The position numbers were made by a program, and so were the translations under genes. 5,757 nt of DNA from assembly GCA_026386835.1 (NCBI GenBank), contig JAPLMV010000298.1, forward strand, positions 1-5,757. Direction: 5' to 3'. The notes below the pieces were generated by a model. That model worked only from the letters and a program-made list of their open reading frames with translations, was not told where the DNA came from and made no database searches. The stretch comes from Planctomycetota bacterium (lineage in GTDB: Bacteria > Planctomycetota > Phycisphaerae > Sedimentisphaerales > Anaerobacaceae). Positions 1-5,757 of the stretch are shown one piece after another (position 1 is the stretch's first letter; every line of letters starts with the position of its first letter).

Positions 1-71
1 CCGCTGTCGTAGCGAAATATGAATTTCTCTCTTCCCTTGTTGAGAACCAGTTGTCGTTTTGTCTTTTTCAT
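1..71 (-). CDS. N-terminal fragment of an unidentified protein (cut by left edge)
   Basis: An open frame starts at an ATG at 71-69 and runs without a stop to the left edge, giving 23 complete codons. The peptide begins MKKTKRQLVLNKGREK and continues FIFRYDS; it is basic at first and then looks like an ordinary soluble beta-strand segment. The start follows about 300 bp of AT-rich DNA, in the same orientation as all other genes here, which is where a new gene would be expected. The frame is open upstream only as far as a TAA at 131-129, and that extension contains no ATG, GTG or TTG codon. No Shine-Dalgarno sequence is visible. I do not recognise the family, and the fragment is too short to assign one. 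It could be a chance open frame, but its composition argues mildly for a real gene. Confidence 0.5.
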   Translation of the reverse strand, partial: MKKTKRQLVLNKGREKFIFRYDS

Positions 72-167
72 TATTACAGGCAGCTCTAACTTAAAAAATC
101 GACAAAAAAACTTACCTCTTAATATTGCTTATTTACACATCTGTATTTCTTATCGGTCTAAAAGGAG

Positions 168-203
168 TTTACTAAAGCCAAAAATTAAATTTTCTTTGGT
201 AAA
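168..203. repeat. Nested AT-rich inverted repeat, possible operator or hairpin
   Basis: TTTACTAAAG (168-177) is complementary to CTTTGGTAAA (194-203) except for one position, which would be a G-T pair in RNA. Between the arms lies a perfect short palindrome, AAAATT-A-AATTTT (181-193). The structure sits about 100 bp upstream of the left-edge gene, where an operator or leader hairpin would fit. In DNA this AT-rich, such palindromes also arise by chance, so the functional reading is weak. Confidence 0.3.
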
Positions 204-288
204 TATGACAAAAACAACATATTCAAAAATACCACAACGTTTTTATCGGCCAATGCGGCTTTAATCTTTACAAATTGAGAGCAAATAT

Positions 289-323
289 CGATAAAATGTG
301 CATAAATTTCCGCAATTTTATCG
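289..323 (-). terminator. Inverted repeat downstream of the radical SAM gene, possible terminator
   Basis: CGATAAAAT (289-297) is perfectly complementary to ATTTTATCG (315-323). Inside it, TGC (299-301) pairs with GCA (312-314) past a single bulged base, giving a stem of about 12 bp around a 10-nt loop. It lies about 46 nt past the stop codon of the radical SAM gene, a sensible place for a 3' end. The stem is AT-rich, and on the minus strand it is followed by ATATTT rather than a clean T-run, so it is not a textbook intrinsic terminator. Confidence 0.35.
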
Positions 324-368
324 CCCCGCTGGTGACTGAGGCCGGCAGTTTACAATTTCCAGGAGCTT

Positions 369-1301
369 CTAACGTGACTTGAAAAAGATGATTCCGTTCT
401 TTGTCTCGGAATCGATAACCCCCTGCTGCTCGAATTGAACAATATACTTTTTGGCTTCTTCCCTGCTGATACCAAGACCTGCACATATATCCCCGATTGA
501 GCATGGCCTGCGTTTCAGCATTGATAATACATATTCGGCTTTACTCTGGGCTTTTTTGTGGCATCTGGCCGCTGAAAAATCAGCTACAACCTCGCAGTTT
601 TCCCCAAGTTCTTTGGCAATATCCGCAAGTCTTTCAGGTTTTACCGGCTCAATACCAGGTTCTGCCGTGGGGCGCACAGCGGTATTGAGCTGAATTTTAT
701 CAGGCCTTATCCGCTTTATGGCCTCCTTGATTTCGGCGATTTGTTTATCGCCGGTATTCAATCCTTCGACCAAAAACACCTCAAGCCATATCTGCCCGTG
801 ATACACATCTCGAAATGAGCACAAACCCAAAATCAGCTTTTCAATGTTGATATCAGGGTGCGGGCGATTTATTTTCTCAAAAACACCTTTCTCGCCGGCA
901 TCGAGAGACGGCACTACCACATCGGCTTTGGCACAATCAGCCCGTACATCCTGCCGGTAGAACAGCGTGCCGTTGGTCAGGATGGCCACGGGAATTTCGG
1001 TGATTTTTTTTATTTTCTCCACCAGTTCGCCAAGCCTGGAATTTAGTGTCGGCTCTCCGGAACCGGTAATAGTGATAAAATCGGCCGACAGCCCCTCAGT
1101 CAAACGCTCTTTCAGTTCAGCCAGAATATCCTCAATGGGAGCATAGTCTTTGCGTTCTATGGATTTTTCGGTCGTCAGGCCGAGTTCGCAATAAATACAA
1201 TCCTGCGAACAAATCTTAAACGGCACGATATCAATGCCGAGACTAAGTCCCAGCCGGCGAGATGCCACCGGCCCAAATAAATATTTTTTTTCCCTGGCCA
1301 C
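369..1301 (-). CDS. Radical SAM protein, COG0731-like, with C-terminal winged-helix domain
   Basis: This encodes a 310-residue protein. The radical SAM [4Fe-4S] motif CxxxCxxC is complete (C31, C35, C38, in the context CSQDCIYCELG), and a SAM-binding GSGEPTL motif lies at about residues 80-86. The opening KYLFGPVASRRLG followed by LGIDIVPFK is typical of the COG0731/UPF0026 Fe-S oxidoreductase group, related to the TYW1 fold; the substrate of these stand-alone bacterial members is not established. Residues about 255-308 (SMLKRRPCSIGDICAGLGIS onward) resemble a winged-helix domain. The start is GTG at 1301-1299, two nucleotides after the kdsA stop, with a weak GGGA 6 nt upstream; no better start leaves the conserved N-terminus intact. 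It is probably cotranscribed with kdsA. The family call is firm, but the function is unknown. Confidence 0.88.
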   Translation of the reverse strand: MAREKKYLFGPVASRRLGLSLGIDIVPFKICSQDCIYCELGLTTEKSIERKDYAPIEDILAELKERLTEGLSADFITITGSGEPTLNSRLGELVEKIKKITEIPVAILTNGTLFYRQDVRADCAKADVVVPSLDAGEKGVFEKINRPHPDINIEKLILGLCSFRDVYHGQIWLEVFLVEGLNTGDKQIAEIKEAIKRIRPDKIQLNTAVRPTAEPGIEPVKPERLADIAKELGENCEVVADFSAARCHKKAQSKAEYVLSMLKRRPCSIGDICAGLGISREEAKKYIVQFEQQGVIDSETKNGIIFFKSR

Positions 1302-1303
1302 GT

Positions 1304-2143
1304 TTATTCCCGCACAATTTCGAAAATCTTTTTGCAGACTTTGAGCAAATCTAAAAGCCAGTCCATCGGCATAATACAGGCAGCATCCGATTTTGCCTTG
1401 TCCGGCTCTGTGTGTGTCTCAATAAAAAGGCCATTGGCGCCGGCGGCAACGGCAGCTTTGGCAAGTATCGGGGACATCTGACGCCGGCCTGCACTTGCAT
1501 TACCCAGCCCACCAGGCTGCTGGGTGCTGTGCGTAGCATCAAAAATCACAGGACAGCCCAGATTTTTCATAATGTCGATGGCCGTCATATCGTTGACAAG
1601 CCGATTGTAACCAAAAAATGTGCCTCGCTCGGTCAGCATAATTTTACGGCTGCCGCAGGCACGAAATTTGTCAACAACGTTTTTCATCTCTTCAGGTGAC
1701 AAAAACTGCCCCTTCTTTACGTTCACGGGCTTGCCGGTCTGTGCGCAAGCGCAAAGTAAATCCGTCTGCCTGCACAAAAAAGCCGGCACCTGAATACAAT
1801 CAACTACTTTACCGACCGCAGAGGCCTGTCCAGACTCGTGAACATCGGTCAAAATAGGCAGGTGAGTTTTCTGACGAACCTCGGCAAGTATTTCCAATCC
1901 CTTTTCCAGACCGGGGCCGCGAAAACTGTCTATGCTGCTGCGATTTGCCTTGTCGAAACTCGCCTTGAAAATCATTGCAACGCCGCTCTTTTCGCTTATC
2001 TCGAGCAGTCTGTCGGCGATATCTAAACAGGATTGCCTGCTCTCGATAACGCAGGGTCCTGCTATTAAAAATAATGGCGCATCCACGCCGACTTGGACAT
2101 TTGTTGTGCCGCTTTGGCCAATCTTAAATTTCTCTTTATTCAT
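1304..2143 (-). CDS. kdsA: 3-deoxy-8-phosphooctulonate synthase (Kdo-8-P synthase)
   Basis: This 279-residue protein condenses phosphoenolpyruvate with arabinose 5-phosphate to give Kdo-8-phosphate in the cytoplasm, the committed step toward the Kdo of lipopolysaccharide. It is full length for the family. Diagnostic segments are IAGPCVIES, FKASFDKANRSS, SFRGPGLE, TDVHES, IQVPAFLCRQTDLL, NVKKGQF, LTERGTFFGYN, FDATHSTQ and FIETH. The four metal ligands of the metal-dependent class are present: C31 in AGPC, H205 in DATH, E242 in IETH and D253 in KSDAA. The E. coli enzyme has Asn at the Cys position and needs no metal. The start is ATG at 2143 with a weak GGGA about 10 nt upstream. The radical SAM gene follows after 2 nt. 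DAHP synthase is the related alternative, but the FDKANRSS and AFLCRQTDLL motifs fit KdsA. Confidence 0.96.
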   Translation of the reverse strand: MNKEKFKIGQSGTTNVQVGVDAPLFLIAGPCVIESRQSCLDIADRLLEISEKSGVAMIFKASFDKANRSSIDSFRGPGLEKGLEILAEVRQKTHLPILTDVHESGQASAVGKVVDCIQVPAFLCRQTDLLCACAQTGKPVNVKKGQFLSPEEMKNVVDKFRACGSRKIMLTERGTFFGYNRLVNDMTAIDIMKNLGCPVIFDATHSTQQPGGLGNASAGRRQMSPILAKAAVAAGANGLFIETHTEPDKAKSDAACIMPMDWLLDLLKVCKKIFEIVRE

Positions 2144-2188
2144 ATTTTAAAATCCCAATTGTAGTACCTAATAACATTTGATTTTATA

Positions 2189-2262
2189 TTGTCATTCCAG
2201 CGAAAGCTGGAATCCAGGCCGTAATATAAACTGCTGGATACCTGCTTTCGCAGGTATGACAA
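2189..2262. repeat. REP-like inverted repeat (paired hairpins with GAAA loops)
   Basis: Two arms, 2189-2217 and 2234-2262, are inverted copies with 4 mismatches and flank a 16-nt spacer. Each arm is also a perfect 8-bp hairpin. The left one is ATTCCAGC-GAAA-GCTGGAAT (2194-2213). The right one (2238-2257), read on the minus strand, is ATACCTGC-GAAA-GCAGGTAT. Each is framed by GTC on one side and CCAG on the other. The arm resembles the widespread GTCATTCC...GGAATCCAG family of dispersed bacterial repeats and is close to the neisserial dRS3 consensus. It starts about 10 nt past the lipid kinase stop codon. It may act as an mRNA 3'-end structure, but no T-run follows, so it is not called a terminator. 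Confidence 0.85.
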
Positions 2263-2270
2263 ATCTTTCT

Positions 2271-3273
2271 TTATCCGAGCGCTCTGACGATTCTTATTCT
2301 TATTCCTGCCGGTTTGGCATCCACAGGCACGATGCAGTTCACCGCTTTTGGTATAACCTCAATCTGTACAGGCAGCCCAGGCCCGGGGTCGCCGTCAATT
2401 TCAGTCTTTATATCAGCATTATCCGAACTTACTACAATGTTCCTGCCCTGACGGTAAACAACATTTGAGCCAAAAGTATGCTGCTTCAAAACCGTCATCA
2501 AAGAATGTTTCACAAGATGTATTTTCGACGCACATTTGTAAACGCACACGTCCAGCAACCCGTCGCTGTAATCGGCACTGCTGAGTATTCCCAGCCCCAT
2601 CGCATATTTTGAAATATTGCCGACAAAAACAAGACAGTGACCATCGAAAATAATTTCGCCGTCAACCTCCACTTTCATTGTGGCGAACTTGTAATCCCAG
2701 AATGTCCGCCAGATGGGCCAGAAGTAATCGAAATAATCTATATGTCCAAGCCTCTGTTCGTGAACACGCTTTACCACCTGCCCATCGAAACCGAAGCCTG
2801 CTATTGAAGTAAAACATTTTCCATTTGCAACCCCGAGGTCAAGAGGTCTTATATGCCATTGCTCAAACGTCTTTATCGTTGTTTGCAGTTTCTCATCGAA
2901 ACCCAGCTCGTTTGCCAGAAGATTTTCCGTACCGCAGGGCACTATCAATAGCGGCTTATCGCTGCCTTCCAGTCCGTGCGCAACTTCTCTGATGGTGCCG
3001 TCGCCGCCTGCTGCAACCACCATTGCACAGTGGCAATCGACAGCAGCATCGCCAGCCAACTCGCATACATTGTCAAGTGATTTTGTGTAACTGATGGACA
3101 GCGGCATCAGCAGCCAGCCGGCAGGCATTTTCAAGTGATTTTGTGTAACTGATGCGAACGTCAAAGCCCCCGCCGACAAGATATTCCTTGAACATTCGGC
3201 TTATCAGCCGTGAGCCGCTGGCGCCGGACTTTGGGTTTACTATATACGCAATATAACCATCATTCGGCTTCAT
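2271..3273 (-). pseudogene. Diacylglycerol kinase / lipid kinase family protein, frameshifted by an internal 58-bp duplication
   Basis: The family phosphorylates diacylglycerol or related lipids at the inner membrane face (DAGK catalytic domain, YegS/DgkB-like). The first frame, starting at ATG 3273-3271, has the nucleotide-binding NPKSG at residues 13-17 but stops at a TGA at 3075-3073 after 66 residues. The second frame carries VVAAGGDGTIREV, PCGTENLLANELG and the rest of the domain, down to a TAA at 2273-2271. The break is an imperfect 58-bp tandem repeat (3039-3154). Removing one copy gives an uninterrupted 314-residue protein, a normal family length, with GGDGT at residues 70-74. Alternatively, dropping one G of the GG at 3096-3097 gives 333 residues with a 19-residue tandem repeat. 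The start overlaps the CYTH stop as ATGA, and GGGAG (3287-3283 on the minus strand) lies 9 nt upstream, so translational coupling is likely. The ATG at 3179 is out of frame and not a real start. Confidence 0.88.
3039..3154. repeat. Imperfect 58-bp tandem duplication inside the lipid kinase gene
   Basis: The copies are 3039-3096 and 3097-3154, directly adjacent. I count 9 mismatches in 58 (about 84% identity). The last 24 bases of each (3073-3096 and 3131-3154) are identical, and all differences fall in the other 34. Read in the coding direction, each copy encodes the same segment in its own frame (ISYTKSL, then E/D, N, A/V, C, R/E, LA, A/G, DAAV). A unit of 58, not 57, causes the frameshift. 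Confidence 0.95.
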
Positions 3274-3812
3274 TGCTGCAAACTCCCGGCCTTTAGTTTC
3301 GCCGCCATTAAACCGGCATAGCTTTCCCTTATACTCGGCAAACTCGACAACCCCAGACTCTTCTGCACATCGGCTATTTTTTCGCCGTCTGGCCCCTCGA
3401 TTTCCACAAAACTGCCGAGCAGCGGCAACTCATCCAACGCAACTTCGCAGCCGCCCAGCAGATAAACCCGCCGCTTCTTTTCAAAAACAATTGCCTTCTC
3501 ATATCCAATCGCCAAAAGCAGATTTTCGATGGAATCGCCATCGGTGATTTCCATTTCTATTTCCTGCCTTTTTTTAAACCGGTCTTTTTCCCTGGCGCCT
3601 TTATAAGTCAAAAATATTTTCTCCTCATTGCCGATTCTCTGCCGTCTCAACCTAAGACCCCTGTCGGTTTTGGTAAGTGTTCGCCCGGCATCATCAAAAT
3701 ACTGGTCTTTCTGAATATGCTCAGACAGAAATTCCGCGCCGAGTTCGCTCAGCCTTGCAGCTACTTCCTGCAGCGAATTTACTTTAATCTTTGCCTCAAT
3801 TTCTATATGCAT
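3270..3812 (-). CDS. CYTH-domain protein, CyaB-like (class IV adenylate cyclase family)
   Basis: This is a 180-residue single-domain protein. From the ATG at 3812-3810 it starts MHIEIEAKIKV, containing the ExExK signature (E4, E6, K8) that defines CYTH triphosphate tunnel enzymes. Other expected charged positions are RLRR (R54, R56), LTYKG (K71), the EIEMEI strand near residues 84-89, KKRRVYLL, VALDELPLLGSFVEIEG (D127, E137, E139) and a C-terminal SYAGLM. The family hydrolyses or cyclises triphosphates with divalent metal. Members include CyaB adenylate cyclase, tripolyphosphatase and thiamine triphosphatase, and sequence alone does not choose between them. A TTG at 3821 would add three residues and overlap leuS; I prefer the ATG because it puts the motif at the usual distance from the start. 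It begins 2 nt after the leuS stop without a clear Shine-Dalgarno sequence and overlaps the lipid kinase start by 4 nt. Confidence 0.87.
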   Translation of the reverse strand: MHIEIEAKIKVNSLQEVAARLSELGAEFLSEHIQKDQYFDDAGRTLTKTDRGLRLRRQRIGNEEKIFLTYKGAREKDRFKKRQEIEMEITDGDSIENLLLAIGYEKAIVFEKKRRVYLLGGCEVALDELPLLGSFVEIEGPDGEKIADVQKSLGLSSLPSIRESYAGLMAAKLKAGSLQQ

Positions 3813-3814
3813 AT

Positions 3815-5757
3815 TTAACAAACAATGCTTACAATTGCTCTTGCAACAATAATCTTTTTAACCGGTTTGCCTGCCATAAAAGCAGTAACCTTTGGACTGT
3901 TCATCGCCTTTTGCTTTATCTGCTCCTGGTCGGCATCTGCCGGCACAGTTATCCTGTCCCTTACCTTGCCGTTAACCTGCACCGCCAGTTCAAGCTGCTT
4001 TTCTTTGATAAGCTCGGCATCAACCTCTGGCCAACTCTGATAAGCCAAACTTTCTTTGTGCCCCAGCTTTGCCCACAGTTCTTCAGCGATATGCGGGGCA
4101 AAAGGCGAAAGAATCTGAATAAATTTTTCCACAACCGCTTTCGGACGCTCCTGCTGTTTGCCAAGATGATTTATGAAAATCATCATAGCACTTATCGCTG
4201 TATTAAAGCCGAAACTCTCAATATCATCTCCGACTTTTTTTGTCGTCTGGTGCAATAGCCGAACTGTTTCCTCATCGCCTCCGGTCTCTTTTATCGCCTC
4301 GCTGACTTCGTCTGTTTCCTCGTCAATCGCCAGCCGCCAAACCTTCTGCAGGAACCGGTAAACACCCTCAACGCCCTGCATACTCCAGGGCTTTGCGGCC
4401 TCAAGCGGCCCCATAAACATCTCATAAAGCCGCATCGAGTCGGCGCCGTAATCGGTAATAACCTTGTCGGGATTGACCACGTTGCCGCGTGACTTGCTCA
4501 TCTTCTGGCCATCCTCGCCTAAAATCATCCCCTGATTGATGAGCTTTTTGAACGGCTCTTTTGTGCTGACATAACCTGCGTCATAAAGAAATTTGTGCCA
4601 GAACCTCGAATATAAAAGGTGCAGCACCGCATGCTCAGCGCCGCCGATATATAAATCGACGTTCATCCAGTATTTTTCTTTTTCACTGTCCCAGCCGCGT
4701 TGGCTGTTATGCGGGTCAATATACCGCAGGTAATACCAGCACGAACCGGCCCACTGCGGCATAGTATTTGTTTCGCGTCTTGCCTTTGTACCATCGGGCA
4801 TAGTAACATTAACCCAACTATCATTCATGGCCAGCGGAGATTCACCGGTACCAGCGGGCTTATAGTTTTTCACTTCCGGCAGCATCAATGGCAAATCATT
4901 TTCCGACAGCCCGATGATTCTACCGTCCTCGGTATGCAGAATCGGGAACGGCTCTCCCCAGTACCGCTGCCTGCTGAAAAGCCAGTCCCGCAGTTTATAG
5001 TTAATCGCCTTTTTGCCAAGCCCCTCTTTTTCGAGCCTGTTTGTAATCTGCTCTTTGAATTCCGCTGTTGTCAGACCTGTAAATTCTCCGCTATTGACCG
5101 CCATGCCGTCACCGATGAAACAAAGTTTACCCCGCCTGACTAATTCCTGCTGTTCGGCATCCTGCGGCTCGACAACCTGTATTATGGGCAGATTGAATTT
5201 CTTTGCAAACTCGAAGTCGCGGTCGTCGTGCGCAGGCACCGCCATAATCGCACCTGTGCCGTAGCTTATCAGGACATAATCGCTTATCCAGATTGGAATT
5301 TTTTGGCCGTTGACGGGATTTATCGCATAAGCACCGGTAAATTCGCCTGTCTTTTCCTTTGCCAAATCCGTTCGGTCGAGGTCGCTTTTTCTTGCTGCCT
5401 CTTCACGGTATTTTCTTACTGCGTCTTTCTTATCTTTAGTTGTGATTATATCGACAAGCTTATGCTCAGGTGACAGCACCATATAAGTGGCACCGAAAAG
5501 CGTATCCGGCCTGGTCGTAAAAACACGAATCGTTTCACCAAAACCATCAACCTTAAAATCGACCTCCGCCCCGATACTTTTGCCGACCCAGTCGATTTGC
5601 AGTTTCTTTATCGATTCGGGCCAGTCCACCTCATTCAGGTCACTAACAAGTCTTTCGGCATATTTTGTAATTCGCAGCATCCACTGCCGCATCGGCTTTC
5701 TGATAACCGGATGTCCCCCGCGCTCGCTGATGCCGCCGACAACCTCCTCATTTGCCA
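3815..5757 (-). CDS. leuS: Leucyl-tRNA synthetase, C-terminal part (5' end beyond right edge)
   Basis: This class I enzyme charges tRNA-Leu with leucine in the cytoplasm. The window holds the last 646 residues; the HIGH motif region lies beyond the right edge. Counting from the first complete codon, the fragment opens ANEEVVGGISERGGHP followed by VIRKPMRQWMLRI, typical of bacterial LeuRS. The CP1 editing domain is intact, with the threonine-rich TTRPDTLFGATY (from residue 80) and AVPAHDDRDFEFA carrying the editing aspartates (D177, D180). The catalytic core continues with LRDWLFSRQRYWGEP, GSCWYYLRYIDP, IGGAEHAVLHLLYSRFWHK and KMSKS at residues 418-422. The anticodon-binding domain and C-terminal VQVNGKVR segment follow, ending IVSIVC. 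Only a few residues separate QGMIL from KMSKS, so the leucine-specific insertion of the E. coli enzyme is absent. No frame disruption is seen. It is the first visible gene of a tight cluster with the CYTH and lipid kinase genes. Confidence 0.98.
   Translation of the reverse strand, partial: ANEEVVGGISERGGHPVIRKPMRQWMLRITKYAERLVSDLNEVDWPESIKKLQIDWVGKSIGAEVDFKVDGFGETIRVFTTRPDTLFGATYMVLSPEHKLVDIITTKDKKDAVRKYREEAARKSDLDRTDLAKEKTGEFTGAYAINPVNGQKIPIWISDYVLISYGTGAIMAVPAHDDRDFEFAKKFNLPIIQVVEPQDAEQQELVRRGKLCFIGDGMAVNSGEFTGLTTAEFKEQITNRLEKEGLGKKAINYKLRDWLFSRQRYWGEPFPILHTEDGRIIGLSENDLPLMLPEVKNYKPAGTGESPLAMNDSWVNVTMPDGTKARRETNTMPQWAGSCWYYLRYIDPHNSQRGWDSEKEKYWMNVDLYIGGAEHAVLHLLYSRFWHKFLYDAGYVSTKEPFKKLINQGMILGEDGQKMSKSRGNVVNPDKVITDYGADSMRLYEMFMGPLEAAKPWSMQGVEGVYRFLQKVWRLAIDEETDEVSEAIKETGGDEETVRLLHQTTKKVGDDIESFGFNTAISAMMIFINHLGKQQERPKAVVEKFIQILSPFAPHIAEELWAKLGHKESLAYQSWPEVDAELIKEKQLELAVQVNGKVRDRITVPADADQEQIKQKAMNSPKVTAFMAGKPVKKIIVARAIVSIVC

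Larger units (their letters stand above)
72..368. other. AT-rich intergenic region with two inverted repeats
   Basis: About 297 bp lie between the stop of the radical SAM gene and the start of the left-edge gene. The region is much more AT-rich than the flanking genes and holds no convincing coding frame on either strand. Two inverted repeats, at 168-203 and 289-323, are listed separately. A promoter for the left-edge gene is expected here on the minus strand, but I could not pick out a -35/-10 pair that stands above the AT-rich background. No tRNA or riboswitch fold is apparent. Confidence 0.6.

Noticed and set aside
19..264. Plus-strand open frame of 81 codons in the AT-rich spacer
   Set aside because: It has low-complexity composition, no recognisable motif and no Shine-Dalgarno sequence, it opposes every other gene, and it overlaps the start of the more plausible minus-strand fragment.
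2158..2163. -10 promoter box (TACAAT on the minus strand) for kdsA
   Set aside because: No acceptable -35 hexamer lies at 16-18 bp, and the implied leader would be under 10 nt.
2189..2262. Intrinsic terminator of the lipid kinase gene
   Set aside because: The inverted repeat is strong, but no T-run follows on the minus strand; it is better explained as a dispersed REP-like repeat.
2178..2468. Plus-strand frame of 96 codons containing a CWIPAFAGMT-like peptide
   Set aside because: That peptide is the familiar chance translation of this dispersed repeat; the rest is antisense to the lipid kinase gene.
3039..3154. Programmed ribosomal frameshift, or a CRISPR-like repeat
   Set aside because: There are only two directly adjacent copies without spacers, no slippery heptamer is seen, and the shift results from the duplication's length of 58.
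3073..3273. A separate small 66-residue gene
   Set aside because: Its sequence is the N-terminus of the lipid kinase (NPKSG motif), and its end is a frameshift product of the duplication.
3791..4258. Plus-strand frame of 155 codons
   Set aside because: It lies antisense to the well-supported leuS and CYTH genes and shows no protein-like motifs.
4700..5143. Plus-strand frame of 147 codons
   Set aside because: It is a shadow of leuS, which has clear family motifs throughout this stretch.

Overview
The window is about 5.8 kb of bacterial chromosome. Every gene I can support lies on the minus strand, so transcription runs from right to left. Reading in that direction, the order is: leuS (leucyl-tRNA synthetase, 5' end beyond the right edge), a CYTH/CyaB-type protein, a diacylglycerol-kinase-family lipid kinase broken by a frameshift, a 127-bp gap holding a REP-like inverted repeat, kdsA (Kdo-8-phosphate synthase), a COG0731-type radical SAM protein, about 300 bp of AT-rich intergenic DNA, and the first 23 codons of an unidentified gene cut by the left edge.

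The organism is a Gram-negative bacterium. kdsA makes the precursor of Kdo, the inner-core sugar of lipopolysaccharide, and it is the metal-dependent type with Cys in the AGPC motif. LeuRS has the short form without the leucine-specific insertion before KMSKS. The overall look (moderate GC coding DNA, AT-rich spacers, LeuRS sequence style) made me think of an anaerobic planctomycete of the Phycisphaerae type, but this is an impression and not a proof.

leuS, the CYTH gene and the lipid kinase are packed like an operon (2-nt gap, then a 4-nt ATGA overlap). kdsA and the radical SAM gene form a second tight pair (2-nt gap). The functions are mostly housekeeping: tRNA charging, lipid phosphorylation and LPS precursor synthesis. 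I see no defence system, mobile gene cassette, CRISPR array or RNA gene.

The two features most worth a second look are structural. First, the lipid kinase contains an imperfect 58-bp tandem duplication at 3039-3154. It shifts the frame between the nucleotide-binding NPKSG and GGDGT motifs, and the two copies have diverged codon by codon, which a fresh slippage event would not explain. Second, the 74-bp inverted repeat at 2189-2262 is built of two GAAA-loop hairpins whose differences are fully compensatory, as expected of REP/REPIN-like elements that are kept as hairpins.
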